From Pseudomonas fulva (GTDB taxonomy: Bacteria; Pseudomonadota; Gammaproteobacteria; Pseudomonadales; Pseudomonadaceae), in the NCBI RefSeq assembly GCF_015680705.1, contig NZ_JADNYP010000003.1:62001-126000 (forward strand): a stretch of 64,000 nt of DNA, given 5' to 3'. The notes under the pieces were generated by a model that saw only the letters and a program-made list of their open reading frames with translations, had not been told where the DNA came from and did no database searches. Shown one piece after another: positions 1-10,500 of this stretch; the first letter of the stretch is position 1, and each line of letters opens with the position of its first letter. The position numbers were made by a program, and so were the translations under genes.

Positions 1-755
1 CCGCACAGGTAGACCGCCAGGAAGCCGCTGCCATGCAGGGCATTGGTCAGGGCGAAGACCGCCAGCCCGCCGGCGATCACCAGGATCGGGTACAGGCCGC
101 TGGCCAGGTGGATACGGTTGACCAGTTGCAGCAGCAGCCAGCCACCACCCAGGCCTAGCAGGCCACCGATGCCGAATTCGCGGATCAGATGGGTCAGCAG
201 GCTCCAGTGCAGACCGGTCTGGCCGCTGGCGATCATCTCGATCAAGGTGACGGTGAGAAACACCGCCATGGGATCGTTGCTGCCTGATTCGATTTCCAAG
301 GTCGCGGTGACCCGCTCGTTCAGGCCCTTGCCGCCGAGCAGCGAGAACACTGCCGCGGCATCGGTGGAGCCGACGATCGCACCGATCAGCAGCCCCTGGA
401 TGAGGCTCAGGTCGAACAGCCAGGCGGCGACCATGCCGGTCAGCCCGGTGGTGATCAGTACCCCGACGGTCGCCAGCGACAGTGCCGGCCACAAGGCCAC
501 GCGAAAGCTTGCCACGCGGGTGCGCAGCCCGCCATCGAGCAGGATCACGGCGAGCGCCAGGTTGCCCACCAGATAGGCGACGGAGTAGTTGTTGAAGATG
601 ATCCCGCCGCCATCGACGCCGGCAACCATGCCGACCGCGAGGATGATGACCAGGATGGGAATGCCCAGGCGCGAGGACAACGAGCTGACCAGGATGCTTG
701 CGCTCACCAGCAAGGCGCCGATCAGGAACAGGCTGTTGATGGTGCTCGCATCCAA
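1..755 (-). CDS. nhaP2: Cation:proton antiporter, NhaP2/CvrA type (3' part outside window)
   Basis: The first 251 codons of a CPA1-family K+(Na+)/H+ antiporter run leftward off the window edge. The visible part is almost entirely hydrophobic, beginning [17 protein letters not shown], with long transmembrane runs and the segments [14 protein letters not shown] and [12 protein letters not shown] that are typical of this family. It acts in the inner membrane, exchanging monovalent cations for protons. The start is taken as TTG at 755, because GGAG lies 8 nt upstream and the resulting amino terminus matches Pseudomonas NhaP2; an in-frame GTG at 764 falls inside that ribosome site. The downstream regulatory domains cannot be seen. 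Substrate preference (K+ versus Na+) is not readable from sequence. Confidence 0.85.
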   Translation of the reverse strand, partial: MDASTINSLFLIGALLVSASILVSSLSSRLGIPILVIILAVGMVAGVDGGGIIFNNYSVAYLVGNLALAVILLDGGLRTRVASFRVALWPALSLATVGVLITTGLTGMVAAWLFDLSLIQGLLIGAIVGSTDAAAVFSLLGGKGLNERVTATLEIESGSNDPMAVFLTVTLIEMIASGQTGLHWSLLTHLIREFGIGGLLGLGGGWLLLQLVNRIHLASGLYPILVIAGGLAVFALTNALHGSGFLAVYLC

Positions 756-845
756 AGGCTTCACTCCGGTACATCGCGGGAAGGGGACCTGGCTGGGCTA
801 CGGCAAGCAGGTCGCGTGCCAATCGATTCTAACCTGAGGAATCAG

Positions 846-939
846 GTGCAAGCCACAAGCTGCGAGCCGCAAGCGGATCGGCGCCACCGGTCTGCTCTTG
901 CTTGCAGCTTGCAGCTTGCAGCTTGCAGCTTGCAGCTTC
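846..939. repeat. Intergenic CAAGC/GCTTG repeat element, copy 1
   Basis: This lies between the nhaP2 start and the betA stop. The left part has direct repeats of CAAGC (caagccacaagctgcgag...) and the right part has repeats of the complementary GCTTG, so the ends are inverted relative to each other. It belongs to the same family as the elements near 2.7, 50.4, 53.7, 55.9, 59.9 and 62.2 kb. This copy seems to have lost most of the central core and has an expanded right-hand heptamer tract. Confidence 0.6.
901..935. repeat. Five exact tandem copies of CTTGCAG
   Basis: Five uninterrupted 7-bp units (CTTGCAG) stand 4 bp from the betA stop codon. The tract is the right-hand end of repeat element copy 1. 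A heptamer run of this kind can change length by slippage; it is outside any reading frame. Confidence 0.9.
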
Positions 940-2631
940 TTAGCCGCGCTTGACCTCGCGTACCGGCTTGCCTCGTACCGGGGCGCCGTTGGCCACGTAG
1001 TACTTGGCGTTGCTGCGGGGCAGCGGCGGGCGGTTGCGGATCCGGTCGGCGATCTTCTCGGCGATCATGATCGTGGTGGCATTAAGGTTGCCGGTGATGA
1101 TGATCGGCATGATCGAAGCATCGACCACTCGCAGGCCTTGCATGCCATGGACGCGGCCCTGGCCATCGACCACCGCCATTTCATCTTCGCCCATCTTGCA
1201 CGAGCAGGAAGGGTGGAAGGCTGTCTCGGCATGCTCGCGGATGAACTGGTCCAGCTCCTCATCGGTCTGCACGTGTTCGCCAGGGCTGATCTCGCGGCCA
1301 CGGTACGGGTCCAGGGCTGGCTGGGCCATGATCTCGCGGGTCAGACGGATGCCATCACGGAATTCCTGCCAGTCCTGTTCGGTCGCCATGTAGTTGAAGA
1401 GGATGCTCGGGTGCTGGCGTGGGTCTTTCGACTTGAGCTGCACACGGCCACGGCTGGGTGAGCGCATCGAGCCCATGTGCGCCTGGAAGCCGTGCTCCTT
1501 CACACCGTTGCTGCCGTTGTAGTTGATCGCCACGGGCAGGAAGTGGTACTGGATGTTCGGCCATTCGAACTCGGGACGGGTACGGATGAACCCGCCGGCC
1601 TCGAACTGGTTGCTGGCGCCGATGCCAGTGCCACTGAACAGCCATTGGGCACCGATGGCCGGCTGGTTCCACCACAGCAGCGAAGGGTACAGCGAGACTG
1701 GCTGGGTGCAGGCGTACTGCAGGTACAGTTCGAGATGATCCTGAAGGTTCTCGCCCACGCCTGGCAGGTCGTGCACCACGGGGATGTCGAGGCTTTCGAG
1801 CAGCGCGCGCGGGCCAACCCCGGAGCGTTGCAGAAGCTGTGGCGAAGCGATGGCGCCGGAGCTGACGATGACTTCCTCGCGCGCACGCGCCTCGATGCGC
1901 TCCTCGCTGTCGCCCACCAGGTAGGTAACGCCGATGGCACGCTTGCCTTCGAACAGTACCCGGTCGGTCAGGGCGTGGGTGACGATGGTCAGGTTGGGGC
2001 GTTTCCTGGCCTGGTCCAGATAGCCTCGCGCCGTGCTGGAGCGACGGCCTTGCTTGGTCACCGAGCGGTCCATCGGGCCGAAGCCTTCCTGCTGGTAGCC
2101 ATTGAGATCTTCAGTGCGCGGATAACCCGCCTGCACGCCTGCCTCGACCATGGCGTGGAACAGCGGATTGTTGCCTGCCTTGGGCGTTGCCACGCTGACC
2201 GGACCATCGCCGCCGTGGTAATCGTTGGGGCCGATGTCACGGGTTTCCGCCTTGCGGAAGTAAGGCAGGCAGTCCAGGTAGGTCCAGTCTTCCAGGCCGG
2301 GCAGCTTGGCCCAGCCATCGAAGTCCAGGGCGTTGCCGCGGATGTAGCACATGCCGTTGATCAGCGAGGAACCACCCAGGCCCTTGCCGCGCCCGCACTC
2401 CATGCGCCGGCCATTCATGTGCGGCTCCGGGTCGGTCTCGTAGGCCCAGTTGTAGCGGCGCCCTTGCAGTGGGAATGCCAGCGCGGCGGGCATCTGGGTG
2501 CGGAAGTCGAAACGGTAGTCAGGCCCGCCTGCCTCGAGCAGCAGTACACTGACGCTGGCGTCTTCGGTCAGGCGGGTGGCGAGGGTGTTACCGGCCGAGC
2601 CGGCTCCGACGATGATGTAGTCGTATGTCAT
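940..2631 (-). CDS. betA: Choline dehydrogenase BetA
   Basis: A 563-residue GMC-family flavoprotein that oxidises choline to betaine aldehyde at the inner membrane, feeding electrons to the respiratory chain. The amino terminus [17 protein letters not shown] carries the FAD-binding GxGxxG motif. The carboxy-terminal GMC signature region (HPSCSCKMG, then [19 protein letters not shown]) is intact. The ATG at 2631 is preceded by GGAGAGAG, and the frame extends upstream only through repeat-like DNA, so longer starts are rejected. It is the last gene of betI-betB-betA and is separated from betB by a 163-bp repeat-bearing gap. The operon is presumably repressed by BetI and induced by choline, as known in Pseudomonas. 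Confidence 0.96.
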   Translation of the reverse strand: MTYDYIIVGAGSAGNTLATRLTEDASVSVLLLEAGGPDYRFDFRTQMPAALAFPLQGRRYNWAYETDPEPHMNGRRMECGRGKGLGGSSLINGMCYIRGNALDFDGWAKLPGLEDWTYLDCLPYFRKAETRDIGPNDYHGGDGPVSVATPKAGNNPLFHAMVEAGVQAGYPRTEDLNGYQQEGFGPMDRSVTKQGRRSSTARGYLDQARKRPNLTIVTHALTDRVLFEGKRAIGVTYLVGDSEERIEARAREEVIVSSGAIASPQLLQRSGVGPRALLESLDIPVVHDLPGVGENLQDHLELYLQYACTQPVSLYPSLLWWNQPAIGAQWLFSGTGIGASNQFEAGGFIRTRPEFEWPNIQYHFLPVAINYNGSNGVKEHGFQAHMGSMRSPSRGRVQLKSKDPRQHPSILFNYMATEQDWQEFRDGIRLTREIMAQPALDPYRGREISPGEHVQTDEELDQFIREHAETAFHPSCSCKMGEDEMAVVDGQGRVHGMQGLRVVDASIMPIIITGNLNATTIMIAEKIADRIRNRPPLPRSNAKYYVANGAPVRGKPVREVKRG

Positions 2632-2639
2632 GGCTCTCT

Positions 2640-2790
2640 CCTGGGAGCAGCTGCAAGCCTCGAGCGGCAAGCTGCAAGCAAAGGCAACTCGGCGCGCTTG
2701 CGCAATGGATGGGGGCTGCAAGGGCCGGCGGCGCGACGCCACTCGGCTCTTGCTTGCAGCGTGCCGCTTGAAACTTGCGGCTTGGACCTG
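2640..2790. repeat. Intergenic CAAGC/GCTTG repeat element, copy 2
   Basis: This fills nearly all of the betB-betA gap. The left end has gctgcaag and ggcaagctgcaag, and the right end has cttgcttgcag and cgcttgaaacttgcggctt. A central piece (caaggcaactcgg-like) resembles the core of copies 5-7. Its position inside the operon means it is transcribed with betB-betA and could fold as RNA. Confidence 0.55.
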
Positions 2791-2794
2791 CGGG

Positions 2795-4267
2795 TCAGAA
2801 CACCGAGGCGTAGTCGCCCAGCTCGACCTGGACCGACTTGATTCGGGTGTACTGGGCCAGCGAGCTCACCCCGTTTTCGCGACCGATGCCGGATTGCTTG
2901 TACCCGCCGACTGGCATTTCCGCGGGCGATTCGCCCCAGGCATTGATCCAGCAGATGCCCGCTTCGAGCTTGTGGATGATGCGATGCGCGCGGCTGAGGT
3001 CGTTGGTGCATACGCCAGCGGCCAGACCGTAGTCGGTGTCGTTCGCCCGGCGAATGACTTCTTCCTCGGTCTCGTAGGTCAGGATGCTCATGACCGGGCC
3101 AAAGATTTCTTCCCGGACAATGGTCATGTCGTCCCGGCAGTCGGTGAACACGGTCGGGGCGACGAAGGCGCCGTTGGCGAAGTCGCCGTCCAGCAGACGC
3201 TCGCCACCGCACAGCACGCGTGCACCCTGTTCCTTGCCCTTGGCGATGTAGCCCAGCACGTTTTCCATGTGCGCGAAGCTGACCAGCGGGCCGAAGTTGG
3301 TGTTTTCCTCTTCGGGGTTGCCGACCCGGATCCGGGCGACGCGCTCGAGGATCTTGGCTTCGAAGGCTGGCTTGAGCGCTGCCGGAACGAACACGCGGGT
3401 GCCGTTGGTGCAGACCTGGCCGGAGCTGTAGAAGTTGGCCATCATGGCGATGTCGGCGGCGCGGTCCAGGTCGGCATCATCACAGATGATCAGCGGCGAC
3501 TTGCCACCCAGTTCCATGGTGACTTCCTTGAGCGACGAACTCGAGGCACTGGCCATGACTTTCTTGCCGGTCGTGGTGCCGCCGGTGAAGGAGACCTTCT
3601 CGATCCGTGGGTGCTCGGTCAGCCAGGTGCCGACTTCTCGGCCGCTGCCGGTCAGGACGTTGAACACACCGTCCGGCAGGCCGGCCTCGGTGTAGATCTC
3701 GGCCAGCTTGAGGGTGGTCAGCGAGGTGACTTCGCTGGGCTTGAAGATCATCGCATTGCCAGCGGCCAGAGCCGGGGCGGATTTCCACAGCGCGATCTGG
3801 ATCGGGTAGTTCCAGGCACCGATACCGACGGTCACGCCCAGTGGTTCGCGACGGGTATAGACGAAGGCGCTTTCGCGCAGCGGGATCTGCTCGCCCTCGA
3901 TCGCCGGAACCAGGCCTGCATAGTATTCGAGCACGTCGGCACCGGTGACGATGTCGACGTAACGGGTTTCCGAGTAGGCCTTGCCGGTGTCGAGCGTCTC
4001 CAGCATGGCCAGCTCGTCGTTGCGCTCGCGCAGGATCTCGACGGCGCGACGCAGGATACGCGAGCGTTGCATGGCGGTCATTGCCGCCCAGACTTTCTGG
4101 CCACGCTCGGCGCTCTGCACGGCACGCTCGACGTCCGCTTCGGTGGCGCGTTGCACATGGGCGAGGACCTCGCCGTTGGCCGGGTTGATGGCTTCGAAGG
4201 TGGCGTCGGTGCCAGCGTCGACATAACCACCGTCGATGTAGAGTTTTTGCGTTCCGAAACGGGCCAT
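2795..4267 (-). CDS. betB: Betaine aldehyde dehydrogenase BetB
   Basis: A 490-residue NAD(P)+-dependent aldehyde dehydrogenase that converts betaine aldehyde to glycine betaine, the osmoprotectant product. The length equals that known for Pseudomonas BetB. The catalytic cysteine lies in [13 protein letters not shown] and the general-base glutamate in MELGGKSPL; the cofactor segment [11 protein letters not shown] is present. The start ATG at 4267 gives [15 protein letters not shown], the usual amino terminus, and lies 28 bp downstream of the betI stop, consistent with cotranscription. Confidence 0.97.
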   Translation of the reverse strand: MARFGTQKLYIDGGYVDAGTDATFEAINPANGEVLAHVQRATEADVERAVQSAERGQKVWAAMTAMQRSRILRRAVEILRERNDELAMLETLDTGKAYSETRYVDIVTGADVLEYYAGLVPAIEGEQIPLRESAFVYTRREPLGVTVGIGAWNYPIQIALWKSAPALAAGNAMIFKPSEVTSLTTLKLAEIYTEAGLPDGVFNVLTGSGREVGTWLTEHPRIEKVSFTGGTTTGKKVMASASSSSLKEVTMELGGKSPLIICDDADLDRAADIAMMANFYSSGQVCTNGTRVFVPAALKPAFEAKILERVARIRVGNPEEENTNFGPLVSFAHMENVLGYIAKGKEQGARVLCGGERLLDGDFANGAFVAPTVFTDCRDDMTIVREEIFGPVMSILTYETEEEVIRRANDTDYGLAAGVCTNDLSRAHRIIHKLEAGICWINAWGESPAEMPVGGYKQSGIGRENGVSSLAQYTRIKSVQVELGDYASVF

Positions 4268-4295
4268 AGAGTCCTCGCAAGTGCAATGTGAATGG

Positions 4296-4964
4296 CTATT
4301 CGCGTCGTGCTCCTGCCAGTTCGGCGATCGCTTCGCGCGTTTTTCCAGCGGCCTGGGCGCCGTCGTTGGACGGGGCCTGGCGCTTGGCCAGTTGTAGATC
4401 CATGTATTCGTAGGCGATGCGAATCGCCTGCTCGGTATCGAACGAATCCCCCGAAAGGGCACCGCGCAGCCATAGGCCGTCGATCAGCGCCGCCAGCCCG
4501 CGGGCCGCGAGGCGCGCCTCGGTCAAGGGAAGCGCGCGACGGAACTGGCAGCACAGGTTGGAATACAGGCGGTGATCGTTGATCCGCTGCAACCGGTGCA
4601 AGGACGGCTGGTGCATGCTCGAGGCCCAGAAGGCCAGCCAGGTCTTCATGGCTGGACCGTTGACCTGGCTGGCATCGAAGTTGCCCTCGATGATCACCTT
4701 CAGGTGGGCCCGCGGGCTGCCGTCCGCCAGTGCCTGGCGACGCTGCGCAACGCCTTGGTTGAGCATGCTCATGATGTAGCGCATGGTCGCTTCGATCAGG
4801 CCGTTCTTGTCCCGAAAGTAGTGACTGATGATCCCGTTCGACACACCGGCCAGGCGGGCGATCAGCGCAATGCTGGCATCCCCCATTCCGACCTGGTCGA
4901 CAGCCTGCAAGGTGGCTTCGATCAATTGCTGGCGGCGGATGGGTTGCATACCGACCTTGGGCAT
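4296..4964 (-). CDS. betI: Choline-responsive repressor BetI (TetR family)
   Basis: A TetR-type repressor of the bet genes. The amino-terminal helix-turn-helix is clear ([19 protein letters not shown], about residues 30-48), followed by the conserved BetI ligand domain ([20 protein letters not shown]). ATG 4964 is chosen over ATG 4973 because the GAGGAG ribosome site abuts the upstream codon directly but is 9 nt from this one. The protein is 222 residues. Family members that I remember end near ...YMDFQLAKQ, about 197 residues, so this one carries about 25 extra, polar, alanine-rich residues at the carboxy end. It is the first gene of the leftward operon and lies beside its probable operator. 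Confidence 0.95.
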   Translation of the reverse strand: MPKVGMQPIRRQQLIEATLQAVDQVGMGDASIALIARLAGVSNGIISHYFRDKNGLIEATMRYIMSMLNQGVAQRRQALADGSPRAHLKVIIEGNFDASQVNGPAMKTWLAFWASSMHQPSLHRLQRINDHRLYSNLCCQFRRALPLTEARLAARGLAALIDGLWLRGALSGDSFDTEQAIRIAYEYMDLQLAKRQAPSNDGAQAAGKTREAIAELAGARRE

Positions 4965-5033
4965 CTCGTACATCTCCTCAGGCCTGCGAGCAGTCGACGC
5001 GCAACTGCCTCGGCGAAGCCAGTCTATTTTGTT

Positions 5034-5053
5034 TTGATTGAACGTTCAATCAA
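5034..5053. promoter_or_regulatory. Probable BetI operator, perfect 20-bp palindrome
   Basis: TTGATTGAACGTTCAATCAA is a perfect inverted repeat 70 bp upstream of the betI start, in the region shared with divergent betT. The position and symmetry fit a TetR-family dimer site. Assignment to BetI is inferred from context and from general knowledge that BetI autoregulates. Confidence 0.85.
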
Positions 5054-5382
5054 TAAAGAATAAGCTCTGCGACAATTTGTGCCATTGACAGCTTCAAGGG
5101 CCGTCGAGGCCGGCACGAATCGAGTCCCAGGAATGCGTGGAAGCGCCGTATGGCAGGGCTTTGAAAACATCGGCAGGGTGCCAGTGGCAACTGCCGAACG
5201 GTCATCGCCAGCGCAGCGAACCGATCGGAGCGTAGCCAGGCGTGCCTGTTTCGTCCCGCTGCGTGCACGAACCACGTTTCCCTGGACGCTTTTATAACAC
5301 CTGAAGCAGTAGGGCTATTGCACCAATTGCTCGGGGCCATACCGATTAGCCTCCATACCCGCACTGCCGGAGCCTTCGTGCA
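5054..5382. other. betI-betT intergenic region, remainder
   Basis: About 330 bp to the right of the operator carry no convincing gene. A TATAAC at 5293-5298 could be a -10 element for betT, but no good -35 partner is seen. There is no second palindrome like the BetI site, so betT may be controlled from the single operator or by another factor. Confidence 0.4.
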
Positions 5383-7386
5383 ATGAGTTCTGCCTCCCTT
5401 ACCAAACCTCCCGCCGAAAGGGTGCGCGTCAACCGCGTGGTGTTCTGCACCTCGGCGTTACTGATCCTGTCGCTGACCCTGCTGCTCATCGCCGTGCCCG
5501 ACACTGCCGGCCGTGTGCTAGATGTCGCCCAGTCGTGGCTCACCCGAACCTTCGGCTGGTACTACATGCTGGCGATCTGCGGCTACCTGGTGTTCGTCGT
5601 CGCGCTGGCTTTCTCGGATTTCGGCAAGCTCAGGCTGGGCGGCAAGGATGACCAGCCGGACTTCAGCTATGGTGCCTGGGCCGGCATGCTGTTCTCCTCG
5701 GGCATCGGCATTTCGCTGCTGTACTTCGGAGCCTCCGAGCCTCTGGATCATTACCTCAACCCACCGGAAGGGGTGCCGTCGAGCATGCAGGCGGCCCGTC
5801 ATGGCCTGCAACTGACGTTCCTGCACTGGGGGCTGCACGGCTGGGCCATCTATGCATTGGTAGGCCTGGCCGTGGGCTACTTCGCCTATCGTCACAATCA
5901 ACCGCTGGCGTTGCGCTCGGCCCTGTTCCCGCTGTTCGGCGAGCGCTGGGTCAGGGGCGGCGCAGGCCATGCGGTCGACATCTTCGGCATGTTCGTGACG
6001 TTGCTGGGCCTGGTGACCAATCTTGGCATCGGCTCCATGCAGGTGGCCTCGGGCCTGGAGTACCTGTTCGGCATGGAGCACGACCGGACCAACCTGCTGG
6101 TGGTGATCCTGGTCATGAGCGGCGTGGCGACCATCGCTGCGGTGTCCGGCGTGGAAAACGGCATTCGCCGGCTGTCCAACCTGAACATCCTGCTGTTCAG
6201 TGGCCTGCTGCTGTTCGTGTTGCTCGGTGGCCAGACGCTGCACCTGCTCAATGGCTTGGTGCAGAACGTCGGTGACTACCTCAACGGCTTCGTGCTCAAG
6301 ACCTTCGACTTGTACGTGTATGGGGACGATGGGGCCAAGTCCGAGCGTTGGCTCGGCCTGTGGACCGTTTTCTACTGGGCCTGGTGGATTTCCTGGGGAC
6401 CGTTCGTCGGCATGTTCATTGCGCGTATCTCCAAGGGGCGCACGGTGCGCGAACTGGTCGCCGGCGTATTGTTGATTCCGTTGGGCTTCACCTTGGCCTG
6501 GCTGTCGATCTTCGGCAACACCGCGCTCGACCTGGTCATCAACCAGGGCGCGGTGGAGCTCGGCAAGACGGCGGTCGAGCAACCCTCGATGGCGATCTAC
6601 CAGTTGCTCGAGTACTTCCCTGCCGCGCGGATCGTGGTCGGGGTGGCGGTGTTCGTCGGTTTCGTGCTGTTCCTGACACCGGCCGATTCCGGCGCGGTGA
6701 TGATGGCCAACCTATCCTGCAAGGGCGGCCACGTCGACGAAGACGCACCCAACTGGATGCGGATCTTCTGGGCGGTGATCATCACGCTGGTCACCATTGG
6801 TCTGTTGTTCGCGGGGAATTTCGCAGCCATGCAGACCATGGTGGTGCTGGCGGGTCTGCCGTTCTCGGTAGTCCTGGTGCTATTCATGTTCGGCCTGTAC
6901 AAGGCGATGAAGCAGGATGCCCAGCTCGAGCAGGAGCGCGCCGAGCTGGCTGCCCGCGGTCGCCGCGGCTTCAGTGAGCGGCTGACCCAGCTGGAGCTGC
7001 AACCCACCCAGGCCGTGGTCCAGCGCTTCATGGACAAACAGGTCGCCCCGGCGCTGCGCGAAGCGGCGGCGCAGATGAGCAGCCTTGGTTTCGACGTCGA
7101 GACGCGTCTGGGGCAGTCACGTGCGCTAATGGGCTTGCGCGTGCCGATGGCCGAGGGTAACCCGTTCGTCTACGAAGTGAGCCTGGATGGGTACCTGGCC
7201 GCCTCGAACGAAGCGCCGGTCGATGGCGAGCCCGAGGTACGCCAGCGCTTCTACCGCGCCGAGGTGTACTTGCATGACGGTAGCCAGGAGTACGACCTCA
7301 TGGGCTTGCGCGGCGAGCAGATCGTGCGTGATGTACTGGACCAGTTCGAAAGTCATCGCCAGGTACTGGGCCGCGTGTATAGCTGA
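5383..7386 (+). CDS. betT: High-affinity choline transporter BetT (BCCT family)
   Basis: A 667-residue BCCT transporter importing choline by ion coupling. It has twelve hydrophobic segments, the family signatures FSSGIGISLLYFGASEPL and WTVFYWAWWISWGPFVGMFIARIS (conserved tryptophan-rich segment), and TPADSGAVMM. After the last membrane span near residue 510 there is a long soluble tail (about 155 residues), as known for osmoregulated BetT proteins where the tail controls activity. It is divergent from betIBA, which metabolises the imported choline. A strong terminator follows. Confidence 0.95.
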   Translation: MSSASLTKPPAERVRVNRVVFCTSALLILSLTLLLIAVPDTAGRVLDVAQSWLTRTFGWYYMLAICGYLVFVVALAFSDFGKLRLGGKDDQPDFSYGAWAGMLFSSGIGISLLYFGASEPLDHYLNPPEGVPSSMQAARHGLQLTFLHWGLHGWAIYALVGLAVGYFAYRHNQPLALRSALFPLFGERWVRGGAGHAVDIFGMFVTLLGLVTNLGIGSMQVASGLEYLFGMEHDRTNLLVVILVMSGVATIAAVSGVENGIRRLSNLNILLFSGLLLFVLLGGQTLHLLNGLVQNVGDYLNGFVLKTFDLYVYGDDGAKSERWLGLWTVFYWAWWISWGPFVGMFIARISKGRTVRELVAGVLLIPLGFTLAWLSIFGNTALDLVINQGAVELGKTAVEQPSMAIYQLLEYFPAARIVVGVAVFVGFVLFLTPADSGAVMMANLSCKGGHVDEDAPNWMRIFWAVIITLVTIGLLFAGNFAAMQTMVVLAGLPFSVVLVLFMFGLYKAMKQDAQLEQERAELAARGRRGFSERLTQLELQPTQAVVQRFMDKQVAPALREAAAQMSSLGFDVETRLGQSRALMGLRVPMAEGNPFVYEVSLDGYLAASNEAPVDGEPEVRQRFYRAEVYLHDGSQEYDLMGLRGEQIVRDVLDQFESHRQVLGRVYS

Positions 7387-7405
7387 TCCTGCTTGAACGG
7401 GTACC

Positions 7406-7440
7406 AGGCCCGGTTCGCCAGAACCGGGCCTTTGCGTTTG
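7406..7440 (+). terminator. Rho-independent terminator after betT
   Basis: AGGCCCGGTTC, loop GCCA, GAACCGGGCCT form an 11-bp perfect stem, followed by TTGCGTTT. It lies 20 bp past the betT stop. Confidence 0.85.
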
Positions 7441-7543
7441 GCCGGCAAGCGCGGCTCTCGTCCGACGCTGCCTTATGTACCACCGCCTCGTCGTCAGTTT
7501 TGCCCAATGTCTGCTGCTCCGCCGACCAACAGGAGCACTACGC

Positions 7544-10500
7544 ATGACGAATCGATTGGATACCGCCAGGGACTACCAGCAGGCTGTCGCCGCCGAATTC
7601 GATGCGCGGCCGACGCTACGCCAGGTGGCTGGCAGCGAGGCGCTGAAAATTCTTGCCGCGACACATCCGGCGGTGGCCGCCGCCAACATGCCCAACGCCG
7701 AACCCATGGTGCTGCTGATTCCACAGATCCAGAGCGATGCTTCGCCGTCCTATCCGTACTGGATCCGACGCCCTCTGGTGGACGCCTTGCTCGATGCCTT
7801 GCTGCAGGGCAACACGCTCCGGACTCTCGGCGTGGAGGGGGATGAGTTCATGATCGCCTCGAGCGACGAGTATCCGTTCAGGGACGCCCAGGGCCCGCTG
7901 CTCGACGAGGCCATCTCGATACAAAAACAGCTCGATGAGCTCGATGCATTGTTAAGAAGACTGGTTCAGACCTTTTGTGATGCTCAGGTCGAGTATTGGG
8001 CGCAGGCGAGCAGTCTTGGTGCCAGCCGAGATCGCTGGCTGCAGTTGACGATCAAGTCGGCACTTTTGCAGAACCTTCCGTTGCAAGGACTCGATGATCA
8101 GCAGCTGGCCTGTGTCCATGGCTTGCTCCGGGGCGCGAAGGCCAGGCCGACCGTCTTCGCTCTCGAGGCACGGCTCGAATGCGAAGGTGCCAGTCATTGC
8201 CTGGTTTTGCCGAACCTGCTGGTGCAGGGCGAGTACGATGAGCGCATGGTCTTGCTGTGGTGCGCCCCGTCGAGCGTGGTGCGCGCGTTCGACTCCTTCG
8301 AGGCGTTCGCGGCTGCGCTGCATGACGAACTGGCCGAGCAGTATCGCTTCGACCTGCTGACCTGGACTCGCTACGTGTTGCAGGGCGATCCGTTTGCCCA
8401 GCAGTCGGCCTTGCTGCTCGAGGCGATGCTCGATGCGATCCGCACCGTTCGCTACTGGCAGTGCTCCGATGCAGGCACGCTGCAAGCGCTGTTCGCCGTC
8501 TTGAGCGATCCGGCCCGGGCCTTCATCGCGGGCTACCGCGCCGTGAGCGAACCATCGCTGCCGGTACCGCCCGGTTTGCGCAACGCTTCGGGCGCCGATG
8601 GTTTCGCCTGCCAGGCGATCCTGTTCGAGTTGGCCCTGGCACAAGCCGAATCGGCCGGCTGCTCCTCCCGTGACAGCGTCATGGACTTGCACGGCTATGC
8701 AGCCCAGCGCCTGCGTCAAGCGCTGCTGGAGGATCACCCCGATGACGCCAACTACCTTCCCGATGATCTTCTGCTGACCTTGAGCATTGCCCGCGCAACG
8801 CCGGGTGGTGCTTCGGTCGGCCCAGGCGATGGCGTCGTGGAGACCGCCAAGGTGAGTCTGGTCGACTATGCCATCGGCAAGCTTGGCCGGTTCCAGGACG
8901 CGCTGCTGACGACTGTCGAGCACCGGCACGGGCAGTTGATCATGCATTGGCTGAGCACGCGTTATGTGGACGAGCTGGTACGGCGTGTCGACATCGGCGC
9001 AAGCTATCCCGCCTATGTGGCACGAAGCATGGACGAAAGCGAAGGCAAGGCCCAGCGGATCGCCTGTTTCGCCAGGGAGTGGCGTTGCGCGCTACTGTCC
9101 GCCGCGCTGGAGGCGAAGTTGGCCGGCAAGCTCGACGAGGCAGCGCTGGGATGCCTGCTGGATTACTGTCGCGGCCATCTGGACCGGGATGTCCCAGGTG
9201 TCGTGCTCATGCCGCTGGCATTCAGGCCCGATGCAGATGCAGAGCAAGTGGATACAGTGCGTGGCATGTACGTGCTGTTCTCGGCCGAGCCTGCGATGGT
9301 AGTCCTGTACAGGCCGCTGCATGCGCAGGAGCCGATCATGATGTTCCAGAGCCTGGAGGAACTGATGAAGGCAATCGCGACCACGGGCGAGCTGCAGGAC
9401 AGCGTGCTCGACTGGCTGCCTGAGCAGGCTCGCCGCGTCTATGCCCATGGCGGGTTCCTCGAGCCTCATCCGTTGCAGCCGATCCTCGATGACAGCGCAT
9501 TGTTGTCGAGAACGGGTCCTGCGGTGCTGCATGCGAGCTTCTGGATGCACGACGTGGATGCGAGGCTCTACCAGGCCAATCGCGACTTGCTGGTCGAGCT
9601 CGCGGATCGGCAATCGCTTTCCAATCTGGAAAGACGCTGGGCTCTGCTCGTCCAGGGTGCCTGGCTGCTGTTCGACGTGGCAAGCCTGGTGCTGCGCGGG
9701 CCTGCCGCGGTAGTCGCCTGGCTGGTACAGGGCGTGGCGGCGTTGCAGAGCGACCTGCCGGCCATTACCCAGGGCAGTACCTTCGAACGCTCCGCCGCGA
9801 TCGTCGATCTGCTGCTCGGCCTGGGCATGATCCTGCTTCACGCCAGGCTGCCCAGGCGCAGTTCCTCCAGCACGTTCCTGGCGGCCAGCACCACGGCGCT
9901 TGGCATGATGCCCCGACCGCGACTGACCGTTGGCCAGAGCAAGGCAATGTCACGGCAAGGCGGTCTGCGGCCGGCGCAGGCCCTGGCCGCCCGGCCCGGC
10001 ATGCACCTGGATTTTTCCTGGCGCGGTGCGCAGGGCTTCAATGCGCTTGCTGCCGCGCAGCGTGAGCGGCTACGCGGGCTGCGTTCGGCCATCGACCTGC
10101 GTGGCGCAGCCTTGGAGGATTCCGGCTTGTACAAGGTGGGCGAGCAGTTGTACGTCGCCATGATGAGCGATGTCTACGCTGTCGAGCGGTCCGAAAGCGG
10201 TGTTCGCGTGATCGGCGCACAAGGCGAAACGGGGCCATGGCTTCGTTTCGCGTTCGGGGCGTGGCGTGTCGATGCAGCCTTGCGTCTGCGCGGCGGCATG
10301 CCCAAGAGCCGCGTGCAGCTCAGAAGGGAGCAGAATCAACAGCGTCTCGAAGCGCTCAAGCACAAGGAAGCCGGCCTAATCCAACAGCGCAACGCGCTGG
10401 CCAAGACCTTGGGCGCACACCGCAACGTGCTCATGGACAAGGCGGCGCAGATCCTGGATCTCGAAGCCGTGGCGAATCCGGGTGACTTGCAAGTCAGGGA

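Noticed and set aside
846..939. CRISPR array, because of the tandem short repeats
   Set aside because: Repeats are 5-7 bp without unique spacers; no cas genes in the window.
1477..2841. Long open frame opposite betA (also similar long frames opposite betB, tatC, glgP and ubiB)
   Set aside because: These mirror the codon periodicity of strongly recognised genes on the other strand, carry no ribosome site or domain, and are typical of GC-rich DNA.
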